Of a stretch of DNA of 64,000 nucleotides, positions 22,202 through 34,512 are shown one piece after another. The DNA lies in contig JAOBSW010000626.1 in NCBI GenBank assembly GCA_026214975.1, positions 207,082 through 271,081 on the forward strand. Direction: 5' to 3'. The first letter of the stretch is position 1, and each line of letters begins with the position of its first letter. Both the position numbers and the translations under genes were made by a program. The notes beneath the pieces were generated by a model, which was not told the origin of the DNA, ran no database searches, and worked only from the letters and a program-made list of their open reading frames with translations. The stretch comes from Gentiana macrophylla (lineage: Eukaryota; Streptophyta; Magnoliopsida; Gentianales; Gentianaceae).

Positions 22202-24016
22202 TGCTGGATATAAAGAAACCCGAATCCGGATCCGATCCATAATTGGATCGTCTGATCTGATTCACAGCACAGATCGAGACACTCGATCATGCACAGTGGA
22301 AGCTACGAATCGAAATTTGTTTACGATTTTACCCCGATATGATTCACATAATAATTAATAATCTACAAGAAGGTTAGTAGATTTACCCAACTGAAGAGAA
22401 GCCGTCATTTTCCGGATTGTATCTCCAAGCGACGAATGGTGGACGTCGATCCCGCATTCGAACCTTCTCGAAAATGCCTTGAAGAAAACCCCCATAGTTT
22501 TTCTTCTTCCAATTGCTAAGACAAGAAAACGAAATTTCTATCTTTTTTCTCCAAATAGGCGTTGCCTATTTTACTCTAAAAATGGCGTTGGTTTTGTTCC
22601 AATTTTGTGTTGGGAGAAGCACTTTTTTAATAGGAAAATAACTAATAATTTAAGAGTTTACCTTTTACAAAAAAATTTATCATTTCCTTTTAGGAAAATA
22701 AAAACCTTTATCCAATAGGAAAACAAATTTCCTATTTATCCAATAAGAAAACTAATTTCCAATTTATAATTATTTAACACATAAATAATTAAATTATCCA
22801 CATTATAATTAATTAGAGAAAATTTCTTTTCCCAAAATGAAATAAAGTGGCACCATTTTTAATGCCAATTGGGATAAAAGAAAATGTCTTTTCTATTTTA
22901 TATATTATTTACCGAATAAATAATATTTCAGTATATTCATTAAATAGACAAACTATTTAAATTTATCTCGAGGTTCCAAAATACGAGAATTCACTCGCTT
23001 GTTTAGAGCCAACCCGGGACCATGGACCTATTAATGTGAGCTAAAATAAATTGAATACAACATTCATCAAACAAAATATTTCTACTCAACTTATTAATTC
23101 CGGAATTACGCCACAATAAATCCGAAACTGAACTCTATCGATTATAGATATAACTTATTCTCAGAAATTCGAGTCAATAAGTGTCCATTGATATAATCAT
23201 TACATACAGACTAACCCTCCATAGACTATCGATAATGAAGCGGGAATGTTTTCGTAAACCTTCTTCATTACATCTTATCCTTATTTACCATTAACCCACT
23301 AGTGATCAATTAGTTCATCACCAATACAAACTCGGCCGATCGATCAATTTCTAGGATCAACAAATAAAGGTATTGTCTTTCTAATTCCCGCATGAAGGAA
23401 TGGATTCGATACATGTGAGACACACACTCCACACCCATTCTAGAATAGTGCCAACGTGAAAGTGGTTCGGACCGTGCCTCTTAGCAATCCTTACCGAACA
23501 CATCATACCCTATCTTGAAACAAGTAGGAGTCTGCAATCACTTCAGGATTAAGGTTAATCCATAGATGATCATCTTGTGATTTAATAAGATTTCTCAATC
23601 AGGGAATTATATGAGAAATGCAAATTAAATCGGTCCAGTCCTATATGACTACATCATATATAAATGCCCCACTTAGATAACCAATATCAAAGGTCTGGAT
23701 TAGACGGTCACACATTAAAGTGTTCTGGGCGCATTAGTGGTGGTGTAATCAATAGACCTCATACTTTGATTAATTACACCACGGACTAACAGTTTAAGTG
23801 TATCACCATACACTTAATCCTCATGTGTGACACACACTAAGTTATATGGCTACATATGATACGACTTGGGGTTTTCAGCAGTGTATAATATATAAGCACA
23901 AAGAAAATAATAAGATGAGAATAAATATGTCATTTATTAATTATAAAAACAATTACATAAATCCCACTTGCCCGTGTAGACAAGCAACAATAGTCTTTCG
24001 GGCACTACATCCAACA
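22202..24016 (-). repeat. 3' LTR of element B
   Basis: It aligns with 31032-32875 throughout (for example the GAAGGTTAGTAGATTTACCCA and GACACTCGATCATGCACA words). It ends TCCAACA at 24016, next to the polypurine tract. The 60 bp before its end repeat the LTR start plus tract (see finding). Confidence 0.88.
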
Positions 24017-24034
24017 ATCTCTCACTTGCCCGTA
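24017..24034 (-). other. Polypurine tract of element B
   Basis: The reverse complement reads CGGGCAAGTGAGAGAT directly before the LTR start TGTTGGATG. A second tract-like copy (CTCCCACTTGC on the plus strand) lies at about 24089-24099. Confidence 0.75.
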
Positions 24035-24109
24035 AAGAGAAGCAACAATTGTTTTAAAGCACCACACCCTTATTCTATCCACAACATTCTCCCACTTGCT
24101 CTAAAGAAG

Positions 24110-24590
24110 ATGAGACATATATATCTCCCAACTTCATACCCGCCAAGCGCTTATCGGTGACATTAGATGCCACACGACTTGGTAAACTGAGCAGCTAGGT
24201 TGCCGGCTCGAGGCGATATTTTAGGTCCGAAATGTCGCCTCTCTGCACGGTCTGTCTGATTAGGTGGTACTCTCTCTCAATATGCTTTTGACCTCTTCTG
24301 ACTACGAAGATCATTTGCATGAGCTACCTCTCAACTGTTTTCACAGTAAAATGGTATCGGCTCATCGAGACCTGGAATCACTTCCGGATCCAACAAAGAA
24401 CTTCTCATGCCACACTGCCTCTGTAGCTGCTTAAAAGCTTCTATGTATTTCACTAACAGAGTCAAATTTGGCAGTGCTGGACTGCTCCAGACTATAGCTC
24501 TATCACTATAAGTAAACACTGAGCCCGAGATCGACTTACGATCATCCTTAATCTGACTTAAAATCAGAATCAGTGTAGTCAAAAATACTC
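24110..24590 (-). pseudogene. Copia pol 3' end: RNase H remnant of element B
   Basis: On the minus strand, 24582-24331 contains KDDRKSISGSVF, a copia RNase H landmark, then SALP/LLDPEVIPG-like text and an IPFYCENS segment where copia proteins have the catalytic-region (L/I)xCDNS. Further on (about 24290-24250), QKHIEREYHLIR follows in another frame, the conserved C-terminal helix. The first Asp of the enzyme is not seen in the open frame. Several indels separate these pieces. Upstream RT and integrase cannot be recognised. Confidence 0.7.
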
Positions 24591-24599
24591 AGGTATGCA

Positions 24600-27500
24600 C
24601 CTGAATATACAAGCATATAATTCCTCGTTTCTAAAGGTACTTGAGGATGCACTATACTCTATTTCAACGTCCAATCCAAGATTCGATTGTTATCGACTTT
24701 TAATAACCTTACTTTATCTATCCAAAGAAGAATCTATCCTATTTTCTCTTTATCCAAAGACTAAAAGAATTATTCCTTGAGGGGTTCGGTAGAAACCTCA
24801 CTTTGAATCTAGCATTCAAAATGCATCATTATCTTAACAATAAGATGAATGGGATATCGCCAAAGTACTTGTTCTCATTAATTCGACCGAATCAAATTCT
24901 AAGAATATTGTCCACTTCTCTAATTTAGAGATCCTTTGGCTCGTCGGGCCGACATCGATAACGCACCCATGTTGTTTACAATCATTGCAAAGATCTCCTT
25001 ATCCTAACACAAACATATACTTTACCAATATTGATTCTCTGGTCTACAAAAGACTCATCAATATTCAGTTCCAGCCCACACATTTCAAACATGTGGCTTT
25101 AATGACCTAGAGGTTTGCTTTAATCCACCAATGGATATAAGCATAGGCAGTCAATCTGCCATTGGCTTTAAGCTAAAAACCTCCTGTTTCGAATGAATTC
25201 AAGCTCCGTTTTACGGCAAGAAAGTTTCAGGGCATCACCCCTGGTAACCTTTCTGCTTTCCATGGAGTCAAGCAAGGCTGAGCGGTGAGAAAGTTTCAGG
25301 GCATCACCCCTATTGAACTACCTACTTCTCAGGGAATTACCCCTAGACCACTTGGCTTTTCATAGAAAGATAAACTTTCTCATTCATTCTACTTCTTTTC
25401 ATGTAGATCCAATTTCTCCCACTAGGCCTGAGACGCTCAGGTGGTTCTATAAGAGTGTGAACAGAACTGGAGTACCAAAACGCCATTTACATGTTTATGG
25501 CTTAAACCAACCTCTATTTATCAGAATCCTATACAGTCCTTCCAAAGGACCATAGGTTATCAATTAGCAGGCTGTAAAGTCTACATAATCACAGCGGGTC
25601 AATGGTTAAACCATACTCCCACTACTTTAGGTGGTTTGATATTCTGATCTGGTTCAGTAGTATTTATCAGTGTCATCCCCAACAACCAATGTTGGATGTG
25701 GTCTGATTAAATCAAATAGTTACTCCTTGAGTAACTTTACTCTAAGGTCCAAGGTTTTATATATACATTCTCCTAGAAAGGTTGTGACAGTACAACCGTC
25801 ATCATCCGTTCTTCAAAATCTTATAACCAACCTTCACTCATTGCATTAAGATATTTCATGAACAATCACCATCTGAACATGTATGCAAAATCTCCAGTCC
25901 TACCTTCACGCACCAAGTGCTAAATGCCTTTATTTACGGAAGTGGAGTAAACGTAGTTCACTCCTTATCCATAAATTCATAAGCATCTTGTAGGTAGACT
26001 TCTCGGTATTACATAAAATGTAAACCGTTATTTTGTAACCAATATATTAATTGATTTAAGTAGTGTGTTGTAGCATATCAATAACTATATAAGGCAATCC
26101 ATGGTTTATCCTATCAGTGAAATCATTTCACTCGAAGGTAGGCCGAACATCAGTGCCAAAACTATGCTATAGCCTATTACTGAGCATGGAATACTCTCTT
26201 CTCTGGTAATATCAGAGATTTCTCCAAATATTCAGATAAACTAATCGGCGCCTCAAGTAGTCACTGCATTGTAATGTCTACCTCTCAAAAGCTCCCACTA
26301 GCTTTTATCCTTCAAAAGACCCTGAAGGTCAATATGAACAAGCTGTGATACTTCTTCAGCTCTATTACCTTTCCAAATTGAAAGGTTACTTAATCATTTT
26401 TCCTTAGAGATAGTGTTCTTAGACTGAGAGATTGGAATCACCCTTATCCAGTCTTAAGATCTATTCTTTAGAATATATGCACTAATTAATCGATGCTGAA
26501 AAATCATTTATCTTAATATGGAAACCATTTGTCTTAATAGCTTAGGATGTGTTACATATACTTTTTCCAGCATTACTAAGTGGTTCTGACTTTATCAGAC
26601 AAAAGTCTGAGTCTCAGAATCGTATACAAATGCCATATTCACTTTATTTAAGGCAACTATATTATTGATTTGAAAGAGAATCCATTCGTTCCAACGAATC
26701 AGAAAATACAAATTAAATTTCTATGATTTTCAAGGATTAAAATCCGAAATTTCTTTCCTTATATCACTCCCACTATCTCAGTTGAAAAACTTCCCGTTGT
26801 CTACTCTTTTATCATGAATGCCCAGCTACCTTGGTCATGCAAAAGAACTTTAGCTTTCGAGTCAATTACCCGATCAAGAAAGTCTCTAAGGATTCATAGG
26901 TTAGTAATCCAAAATCACTTTCCTATCCTATACTTTCTTTTATTAATTTTTCGGTTCAGCCTGTAACTTATTTAGTTTAGATGACTTACACGTGTAGACA
27001 TTTACCTTCCCATTCTTGGCTTTCTTTAAAGGAAATGGCCGTGAACTAGCAGTTCATTTGAGTAGACACTACTCGTGAACTGTGGGATGTCTAGTGAGAT
27101 TGATACCAAATCATTCTCGTCATCTTTGAACTAATTTTGTTTGTTTCTCATTCGACACGAGTGACAGCAGTGACATACTTATCAATGTCACTTAAGTTCA
27201 AGGCTCAAGAGGAGAATCCTCACCTAAAATTAATTGCATTCGATTAATGAGTTCAATGTTCTTGTTACTTTTCCACTTTTACGAAGTCATCATTAGTCAA
27301 TTTTAATCACTTAAGCAGTCTAGTCACCTTGAGATGATATCTAGTTGTAAAAATTATGACAGAATTATGAACAAATCATAAAACACAACAAATAATGATT
27401 TCAGGAATTATAAACGTGATGTCATGCATGTAGTTTATCCTACCATTCCAAGGATTTAATCTCACACCTCAGTGCCGCCAACGGGTAGGTCAAAGAGGTG

Positions 27501-28600
27501 ATGATTTAATTGAGACAATTTCTCTCAACAATTAACTGAGAATCAGACATCCCGATTTAATTGTTGATTACCTTCCTTTTTCAGCCAAGATATTTCAAAA
27601 ATACCCTTGTAGAGTGTGACTCATCGTTTTGCATTTTTAAGTAGACCCCGAGTATGCCGCCGAAGGGTAGGTCAGTGACCCGATGAGTACTCAAAATCCT
27701 ATCCTTTTTGAAACCAAGCCTTGAATTTTGATAGCGGTGAAGGCCATCCAAAGGGGGCCGAAATCAAAGCGGCACGAGGCGTCACCATTCTCTCACGGTG
27801 CTTGTGTCAACAGCAGAGGCGGAGGGGTCGGTTGTCACCTTCCCCACTCCCACTCGTTATTTTGGAAACTAGGTAGTCTCTTTAGGATTTCAGAATTTTC
27901 TAATAATCCAAAAAACAATAGATCATGAATATTTAATTTAATCCACCCCCTATTTCACCGGTTCCAAATACCGTCTAACTAGAGTCACTATATCCATGAT
28001 CCTCCAATTTTTATGGATTAATATTCCTTTGTGTAGACACAACACAAATAAAATTCACAAAATTTTTTATGATCCTAATTTGTCACGATAAAAGTTTTAG
28101 GATTATAGAATTTTCCAATAAATCGAAAAACAATAAATCAAGAAAAAACAACCACCAATTTATCGGTTCCAAATACCGTCTAGTTGGTGTCCAAATTTTC
28201 ATGATTTTCCAATTTTTATTATTTAAATTTAATTTATGTAGTCTACACATCATCAAAACCCCAAGGATTCATAATCCCAAATTAAGTTTACCATGTGAAT
28301 TTTATATCCCGATAAAATTCCGCTTTCCTTTAATTAATTTAATTTATTATTATTCTAAATTAATTATCGCTTTTCATACATGTCTAATTAATACCAAAAT
28401 TAATTTTCGTATGTATGCATATGCTAGAGTGGAATTCATGAATATGATGTGTGGCATGATTATATCACATAAATAATCACATAAGAAAATAAACCACCGC
28501 TGATGGATCGTTGGTACCCCGTATCTAATCTATAAAATTAAAATTAAATAAATAAATAAACCATACGTTTAAGGGATTAACTAATATATAATTGATCCAA
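24600..28600 (-). other. Degraded interior of element B
   Basis: About 4 kb without a readable protein in either direction. It contains a direct repeat (25220-25346) and five plus-strand CTCCCACTA/CTCCCACTC words (about 25416, 25615, 26292, 26766, 27846), which are polypurine-tract-like on the minus strand. Two similar GCCGCCAACGGGTAGGTC/GCCGCCGAAGGGTAGGTC words occur at about 27474 and 27657. It is either heavily decayed gag-pol or non-coding filler of a non-autonomous copy. Confidence 0.4.
25220..25346. repeat. Direct repeat, ~70 bp period
   Basis: GAAAGTTTCAGGGCATCACC at 25220 is repeated exactly at about 25289, with a shorter relative (TCTCAGGGAATTACCCCTAG) at about 25327. Confidence 0.75.
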
Positions 28601-28645
28601 CCGCCACTCTGTATAATAATATGCTGGCCGAAATCTTTATCAATC

Positions 28646-28740
28646 TGTCTCATAGCTGGACTAGAGAAAGTATCTCCTTCCCTCCTGCAGACCCGAGTTC
28701 GATCCTTGCAAGATGCGTTTTTTTGTTGTTGTTGAACACT
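28646..28740 (+). mobile_element. Probable tRNA-derived SINE
   Basis: An A-box-like TAGCTGGACTAGAG (28653-28666) and a B-box GAGTTCGATCC (28695-28705) stand 42 bases apart, the spacing of an internal RNA polymerase III promoter. The text between them (...TCCTGCAGACCC) also resembles plant tRNA-derived SINE heads. A T run and GTTGTTGTTG tail follow at 28718-28733, as at the 3' end of many plant SINEs. A true tRNA gene is unlikely, since no acceptor stem or CCA-side pairing is evident. Target duplications were not established. Confidence 0.45.
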
Positions 28741-28742
28741 GT

Positions 28743-28762
28743 TGATGTCATGCTGACATCAG
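28743..28762. repeat. Perfect hairpin TGATGTCA/TGACATCA
   Basis: 8-bp arms around a 3-base loop, just after the SINE-like tail, inside a wider region whose GTTGTTG and CAACAAC words can also pair. Confidence 0.6.
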
Positions 28763-28936
28763 CATACAATCTCATCCCCTTGAATTTCCAGCGTGCAACA
28801 CCAACAACAAGTCATCAACAGCAATGAAGGGGAATAAAATACAATTTTTTTTCTCCAACAAAATTTGCAGCCAAGAATAATACAACAAATTATAAAATTT
28901 CCCACACCTGAAAAACGGGTTTACAATAGATCTAAC

Positions 28937-30774
28937 TGTTTGTATTATCATCCGCAACGGAAGCGATTTAAGGATCTAGATCTATAAAATACACGTAATA
29001 AAATAACTAGATCTATATCTACAAGGGGGTTGTAGATCATACCTCTTGAATCTCAAAATTCAAGTTGAAGAACCGCAATAAAAAGAATGCAAGAAGATGT
29101 GAAGAGCACCACGATCTTCCGTACGTGTGATCCAAGCAACTCCCGGTGGAAGGAAATCCTCGACTCGAACCCTTCCGATATGCTACCCGGAAAAAACCTC
29201 CAAGATTTTTCCCTTCTCCCCTTTGGCCAAAAATATTCTATCTTCTCTCTAAGAGATGATAGTCGAAATATTATGTGTGTTGTAAGGCTTGGGAGAACTC
29301 TCTTTATATAGGAGAGTAAAACTTAACCTCCAAGGATTTTCATTTTGCAAATAAAAAATCCAATAAATAAAAGATAATCCCTAAATATTCTAGAACAAAT
29401 CTAGAATAATTTTTATCTTTATTTATTACCATAAATATTTATCCAGAAAATATTCTATGCACATGTCTTATTAATACACAAGAAAACAATTTCTTGTTTC
29501 CATAGAAAGACTTGGGGCGAAAATTACCACTTATTGACCTAGTCAATATTAATTTTTGCTATTACACATTAATTGGGCCAAGATTATGAAAAATGCATTT
29601 TCACATATTTAATTATTTAGCCCAACTTATTTAATAGTCCACTAAACAATTAATTCACATATCGCTTTAATAAAGTCCAACAAGAACTAAATTAATATTA
29701 TTAGGATTCGACGTCCGAGAATAGCTATGCTATATAGGAGGCACGCCGGGGACAATGGACTAATAATAAGCGGCTCCAATAAATCAAATAATAATTATCT
29801 TACTTAATGTAATAATTATATTTGATAAATAAATCACAGAATATGCCACTATAATCCCGTGATCGCACTCCTCCGATTATGAGATTATATTTATCTCCTC
29901 ACGAGAATGATAATAAGCGCCCATTGATATAATCATTACATATGGATTAATCCTCCATAGATCGCTCATTCTAAATCGGAAGTTATCGTTAACCCTTTTA
30001 GAACCTCTTATCCTTATTTACCATTAACCCCTAAAGTGATCAATTAATTCATACAACTCACCGGTAGCTAATCGCTGTAATATGAACTCGCATTTATCGA
30101 TCGCTTTAGGATCAACAAATAAGTGGAATCGCTCATCTACTTCCATAAAAGGAAGGAATGGATTCCGTATTTGTGATAAATACGTACTACTCACTCAATC
30201 AAGTACAATGCCAAGATGTGGTAATTCGATCATCACTCACTCAGGTATTCCTTAACCGCCAAGTCAAACCTCATAATCGATTCAAGCAGCTTGATCGTGA
30301 TCACCTCAGATTAAGATATATCCATAAATATGATCATCGATTGATTCAATAAGACTTCTCGACACGGAATTATATCGTGAACTCTAATCAAATCGGTCCA
30401 AATTTCTATATGATATATCTATCATATATAAATGCCCCACTAGGTTCTCTTAACCGAAAAGTCCGGATAAGACAATCACACCTATTGTGTTCGGGCGCAT
30501 TAATAGCACGTTAAAGGAGAGACCCGATACTTCGATTAACTTCACTACAAAGCTAATTGTATTTTTAAGTACATCTTCACCAACTCAATCCTCCCGTGTA
30601 TATCCCATACATCGAAAGTTAAGTGATTACATAAACGATATACTTTAGGTTTTTCAGAAGTGTAAATACTATTGTCACATAGGTGAATATGAGAATAATA
30701 AATATGAATAACAATATCATTTCATTTATTAAATAAAACAATTACAAAATTGTCTTTCGGCATCACACCTAACA
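28937..30774 (-). repeat. Lone family-A LTR inside element B
   Basis: Minus-oriented relative of the LTRs at 18273-19031 and 42612-44401. It shares GGATCTAGATCTA near the 3' end, a TATA-like TTTATATA (29303-29310, minus-strand promoter), GGGACAATGGAC/GGGACCATGGAC and the end TGTCTTTCGGCATCACACC. It ends CTAACA at 30774. No matching target duplication is evident at the chosen edges (CTAAC against ACGGA), and no primer site adjoins it. Confidence 0.72.
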
Positions 30775-30823
30775 ACGGATAAACAATACCAACCCTAATC
30801 CATCTCACAACAAAATCATTCAA

Positions 30824-30935
<112 letters not shown>

Positions 30936-31019
30936 CATATAAAAGATGCAATTTTTTATTCAATTCCAATCCTTATTAATTAATTATGCAATCAAACATC
31001 GCAAAATCGCTTTAACCTC

Positions 31020-31031
31020 GCTCCGATACCA
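31020..31031 (-). other. Primer binding site of element B
   Basis: The reverse complement is TGGTATCGGAGC, one mismatch (CGG for CAG) from the tRNA-iMet site. It sits against the internal edge of the 5' LTR. Confidence 0.8.
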
Positions 31032-32875
31032 CAAGCCGGATTTACAAAACCCTAATCCGATCCGATCCATAATAGAATCGCTATATTCGATTCACAAGCA
31101 CCAATCGAGACACTCGATCATGCACAACGGAAGCTATGAATCAAAATTCATTTATGATTTTACCACGATATGATTCATAGAATAATTAATATTCTACAAG
31201 AAGGTTAGTAGATTTACCCAACCAGAGAGAAGCCGTGATTGTCCGGATTGTATCTCCAAGCGACGACTGGTGGACGTCGATCCCGCATTCGAACCTCCTC
31301 GAATATGCCTTCAAGAAAAACCCCATAGTTTTTCTTCATCCAATGGCTAAGACAACAAAACAAAATTTCTCTCTTTTTTTCTCCAAATAGGTGTCACCTA
31401 TTTTACTCTAAAAATGGCTTTGGTTTTGTTCCAATTTTGTGTTGGGATAAACTTTCTTTTAATAGGAAAATAACTAATAATTTGAGAGTTTATCATTTAC
31501 ACACAAATTTATCTTTTCCTTATAGAAAAATAAAAACCTTTATCCAATAGGAAAAAACAAATTTCCTATTTATCCAATAAGAAAACTAATTTCCTCTTTA
31601 TAATTATTTAACGCATAAATAATTATATTATCCACATTATAATTAATTAGGAAAAAATTTCTTTTCCCAAAATCAAATAAAGTGGCGCCATTTTTAATGG
31701 CAATTGGGATAATAGAAAATATCTTTTCTATTTTATATATTATTTACCGAATAAATAATATTTCGTGATATTCATTAAATAGACCAACTATTTATTTTTA
31801 TGTCGAGGTCCAAAATACGAGAATTCACTCGCAGCAGAGAGCCAACCCGGGACCATGGACCTATAACCAATAGCTACAATAAATTGAATAAAACATTCAT
31901 CAAACATAATATTTCTACTCAACATATTAATTCCGGAATTACGCCACCATAAATCCAAAACTGAACAATATCGATTATAGATATAACTTATTCTCAGAAA
32001 GTCAAGACAATAAGTGTCCATTGATATAATCATTAGATACAGACTAACCCTCCACAGACTATCCGTAATGAAGCGGGAATCTTTCCATAAACCGCTCTTC
32101 ATTACATCTTATCCTTATTTACCATTAACCCACAAGTGATCAATTAGTTCATCACTTAATACAAACTCGGCCGATCGATCAATTTCTAGGATCAACAAGT
32201 AAGGGATTGTCTTTCTACTTCCCGCAGAAGGAATGGATTCCATATCTCGTGAGACACACTACTCACTCATTCCGCAATAGTGCCAACGTGAAAGTGATTC
32301 GGACCACGCCTTTTAGCAATCCCTAACGAACACATCAAACACTATCTTGAAACAAGTAGGAGTCTGCAATCACTTCAAGATTAAGGTTAATCAATATATG
32401 ATCATCTTGTGATTTAGTAAGATTTCTCAATCACGGAATTATATGAGAAATGCAGATTAAATCGGTTCAGTCCTATATGACTACATCATATGTAGATGCC
32501 CCACTTAGATAACCAATATCGACGGCCTGGATAAGACGGTCACACCTTATAGTGTTCTGGGCGCATTAGTGGTGGTTTAATCAATAGCCCCATACCTTGA
32601 TTAATTTCACCATGGACTAACAGTTCAAGTGTCTCACCATAAACTTAATCCTCATGTGTGACACACACTAAGTTATATGGCTATATTTGATAGGACTTGG
32701 GGTTTTCAGCAGTGTATAATATATAAGCACAAAGCAAATAATAAGATGAGAATAAATATGTCATTTATTAATTATAAAAGCAATTACATAAATTGCCTTT
32801 CAGGAACTACTTCCAACAATCTCCCACTTGCCTGTATAGAAAAAAAACATTGTCTTTCGGGCACTACATCCAACA
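31032..32875 (-). repeat. 5' LTR of element B
   Basis: It matches 22202-24016. Its outer end TCCAACA at 32875 is followed by target duplication TCAAC. A second LTR-start-like unit with a tract (ATCTCCCACTTGCCTG on the plus strand) lies at about 32815-32832. Confidence 0.88.
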
Positions 32876-32880
32876 TCAAC

Positions 32881-34190
32881 TTCCTTACCCTTAGACTCTT
32901 TAATTTTTAAAGATTTCTTTTCGAGCCAGAACAACACTCTTCAAGTCTTGAATTGAATTTTTTGACCGAAACAACTTCTTTTCTTATTGAGTCGTTTTCA
33001 ATTTTAAGTCTTGGTGCTTAATCTTTAGTTGACTTAGAGTGTTGATTAGTGAAACGGTTTCATCATTGCGTTGTTTCTTAAGTTCATTAATCATTTTGTT
33101 TTTAGTTTTATAGTTATTTTAAGTTGTTCAATTTGATCACACAACTCGTCTACTATGGAAGAAGATAACCCACTCTCATTATCGAAGGTGGGTTGAGAGT
33201 GACCCATTAAGCACACTTTTGCATATTCGGATTTTTGTGGAGTTGTATCGCAATCGATCCGAGTTATCCGACCATGTTGCCATAGCTTTGCTATTTTCAT
33301 TCTTTTGCCTTTTGATGAAGTTTTGGAATTATTATTCTCTTTTTCGGTTCAGCATTCTTTAGCTATGTGCCCTTTTCTCCACAATTGAAACAATCGACAT
33401 TGTCTTTCCAATCGCCACTTTCATTTGAAGCTTCAAAATTTCTTGAACTTTTGAACCATAAGAGTTTCATCTGCTCCTTCATGATCCGATTCATCTCCAA
33501 AGGATTATTCTTGAGCTTTCAAGGATGGAACACAAGTCTCAAAATGTTTGACTTTTTGTGCATTCATACGCTGCTCATAGACAAACAAAGGTTCCTATAA
33601 GTTCATCTTTAGAAAGGACCGAGAGATCATTCGCTTCATCTATGGCCGTAGCCTTAACTTCCCATTCAGGAGGGTGGGAATGAAGTATCTTATCGTTCTG
33701 ATCCTCAATAGAGATTACCTTACCAAGTGCACTTAGTGAGTTGACTATATCCATGAGTCTATTATCCATATCAGTGACAGATTCATGCGGATTAGTCTTA
33801 AAAGTGTCATATGCATGCAGGAGTTAACTTATTCATGACTTTTTAACCCTACTGGTGCCCTCATGTTTTTTAATTTGAGCCTCACAAATTTCTTTGAAAG
33901 TCTCACATGCGACAACAACTCGGTTTTCGGAGGGACTTAGAGAGTTGATCAAGGTAGCTGTACGCTTTGGGTTCAAGGACATCATTTTTAAGTCCTCGGA
34001 CACAAATTCCTCTTCTATCTCGGCAACCATCGTAGGGACACCTCCTTCAATGATTGAATTCATAGGAACTAATGGACCTTTATTTATTATAACCCACAAC
34101 TGATAGTCCGTTTGTTGAATATGAGTCATCATTGACCGCTCTAATCGAATAAACCGAATCGTTAGCACGGAGGTCTTATCAAAGATAAGC
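32881..34190 (-). pseudogene. gag: SIRE-type gag remnant D, main part
   Basis: The minus-strand frames 34168-33833, 33769-33575 and 33300-33091 read in series. They contain MMTHIQ..DYQLW, a copia gag (UBN2-type) core with CETFKEICEAQIKKHEGTS, then the SLSALGK and EWEVKATAI segments. A CCHC knuckle (CFNCGEKG...) at about 33392-33351 is frameshifted by a short A run. A lysine/leucine-rich coiled-coil-like tail follows to 32881. It is interrupted by element B at the TCAAC site and continues at 22196. The likely start lies just right of 34168; the primer site is 330 bp upstream. Confidence 0.72.
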
Positions 34191-34499
34191 CCTCCTCAGT
34201 TTGAGGAGTTATTTAATGAAGCCATGCAATATGATTACAATGCAAGTTTTTTATTTTTATTTTTATAATGCAATACTTAAATGCAAGAATGTAATTTAAA
34301 ATGTGTGTGATTGTAGGTAAGTGCAAACACTTGAAGTAGAACGCTTGATCTGCTTTGAATATTAAATCCGCAAAAAAATCTTAAGTCAAGATCAAGGTAA
34401 AATCATAGAAATGATGATATTAATAATAAAACAGTTAAGCACATATATCACACAAGGATCACAAAAATTAACACCGAAATTTGATCACTAGGTAACCTC

Positions 34500-34511
34500 G
34501 CTCTGATACCA
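34500..34511 (-). other. Primer binding site of element D
   Basis: GCTCTGATACCA on the plus strand is exactly the complement of TGGTATCAGAGC (tRNA-iMet type), adjoining the D LTR. Confidence 0.85.
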
Positions 34512-34512
34512 A

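Noticed and set aside
22047..22358. 103-residue plus-strand ORF
   Set aside because: It crosses the junction between the D remnant and the B LTR, opposite to the coding strand.
25213..25346. Possible CRISPR-like or satellite array
   Set aside because: Only two exact copies and one partial; no regular spacers, and the context is a plant retroelement.
28069..28476. 135-residue plus-strand ORF
   Set aside because: It is AT-rich, with Ile/Asn/Phe/Lys composition expected from non-coding AT-rich DNA, and lies in the degraded interior of B on the other strand.
28653..28705. Possible tRNA gene
   Set aside because: Box A and B words are present, but no acceptor or anticodon stem pairing is apparent, so a SINE head is more likely.
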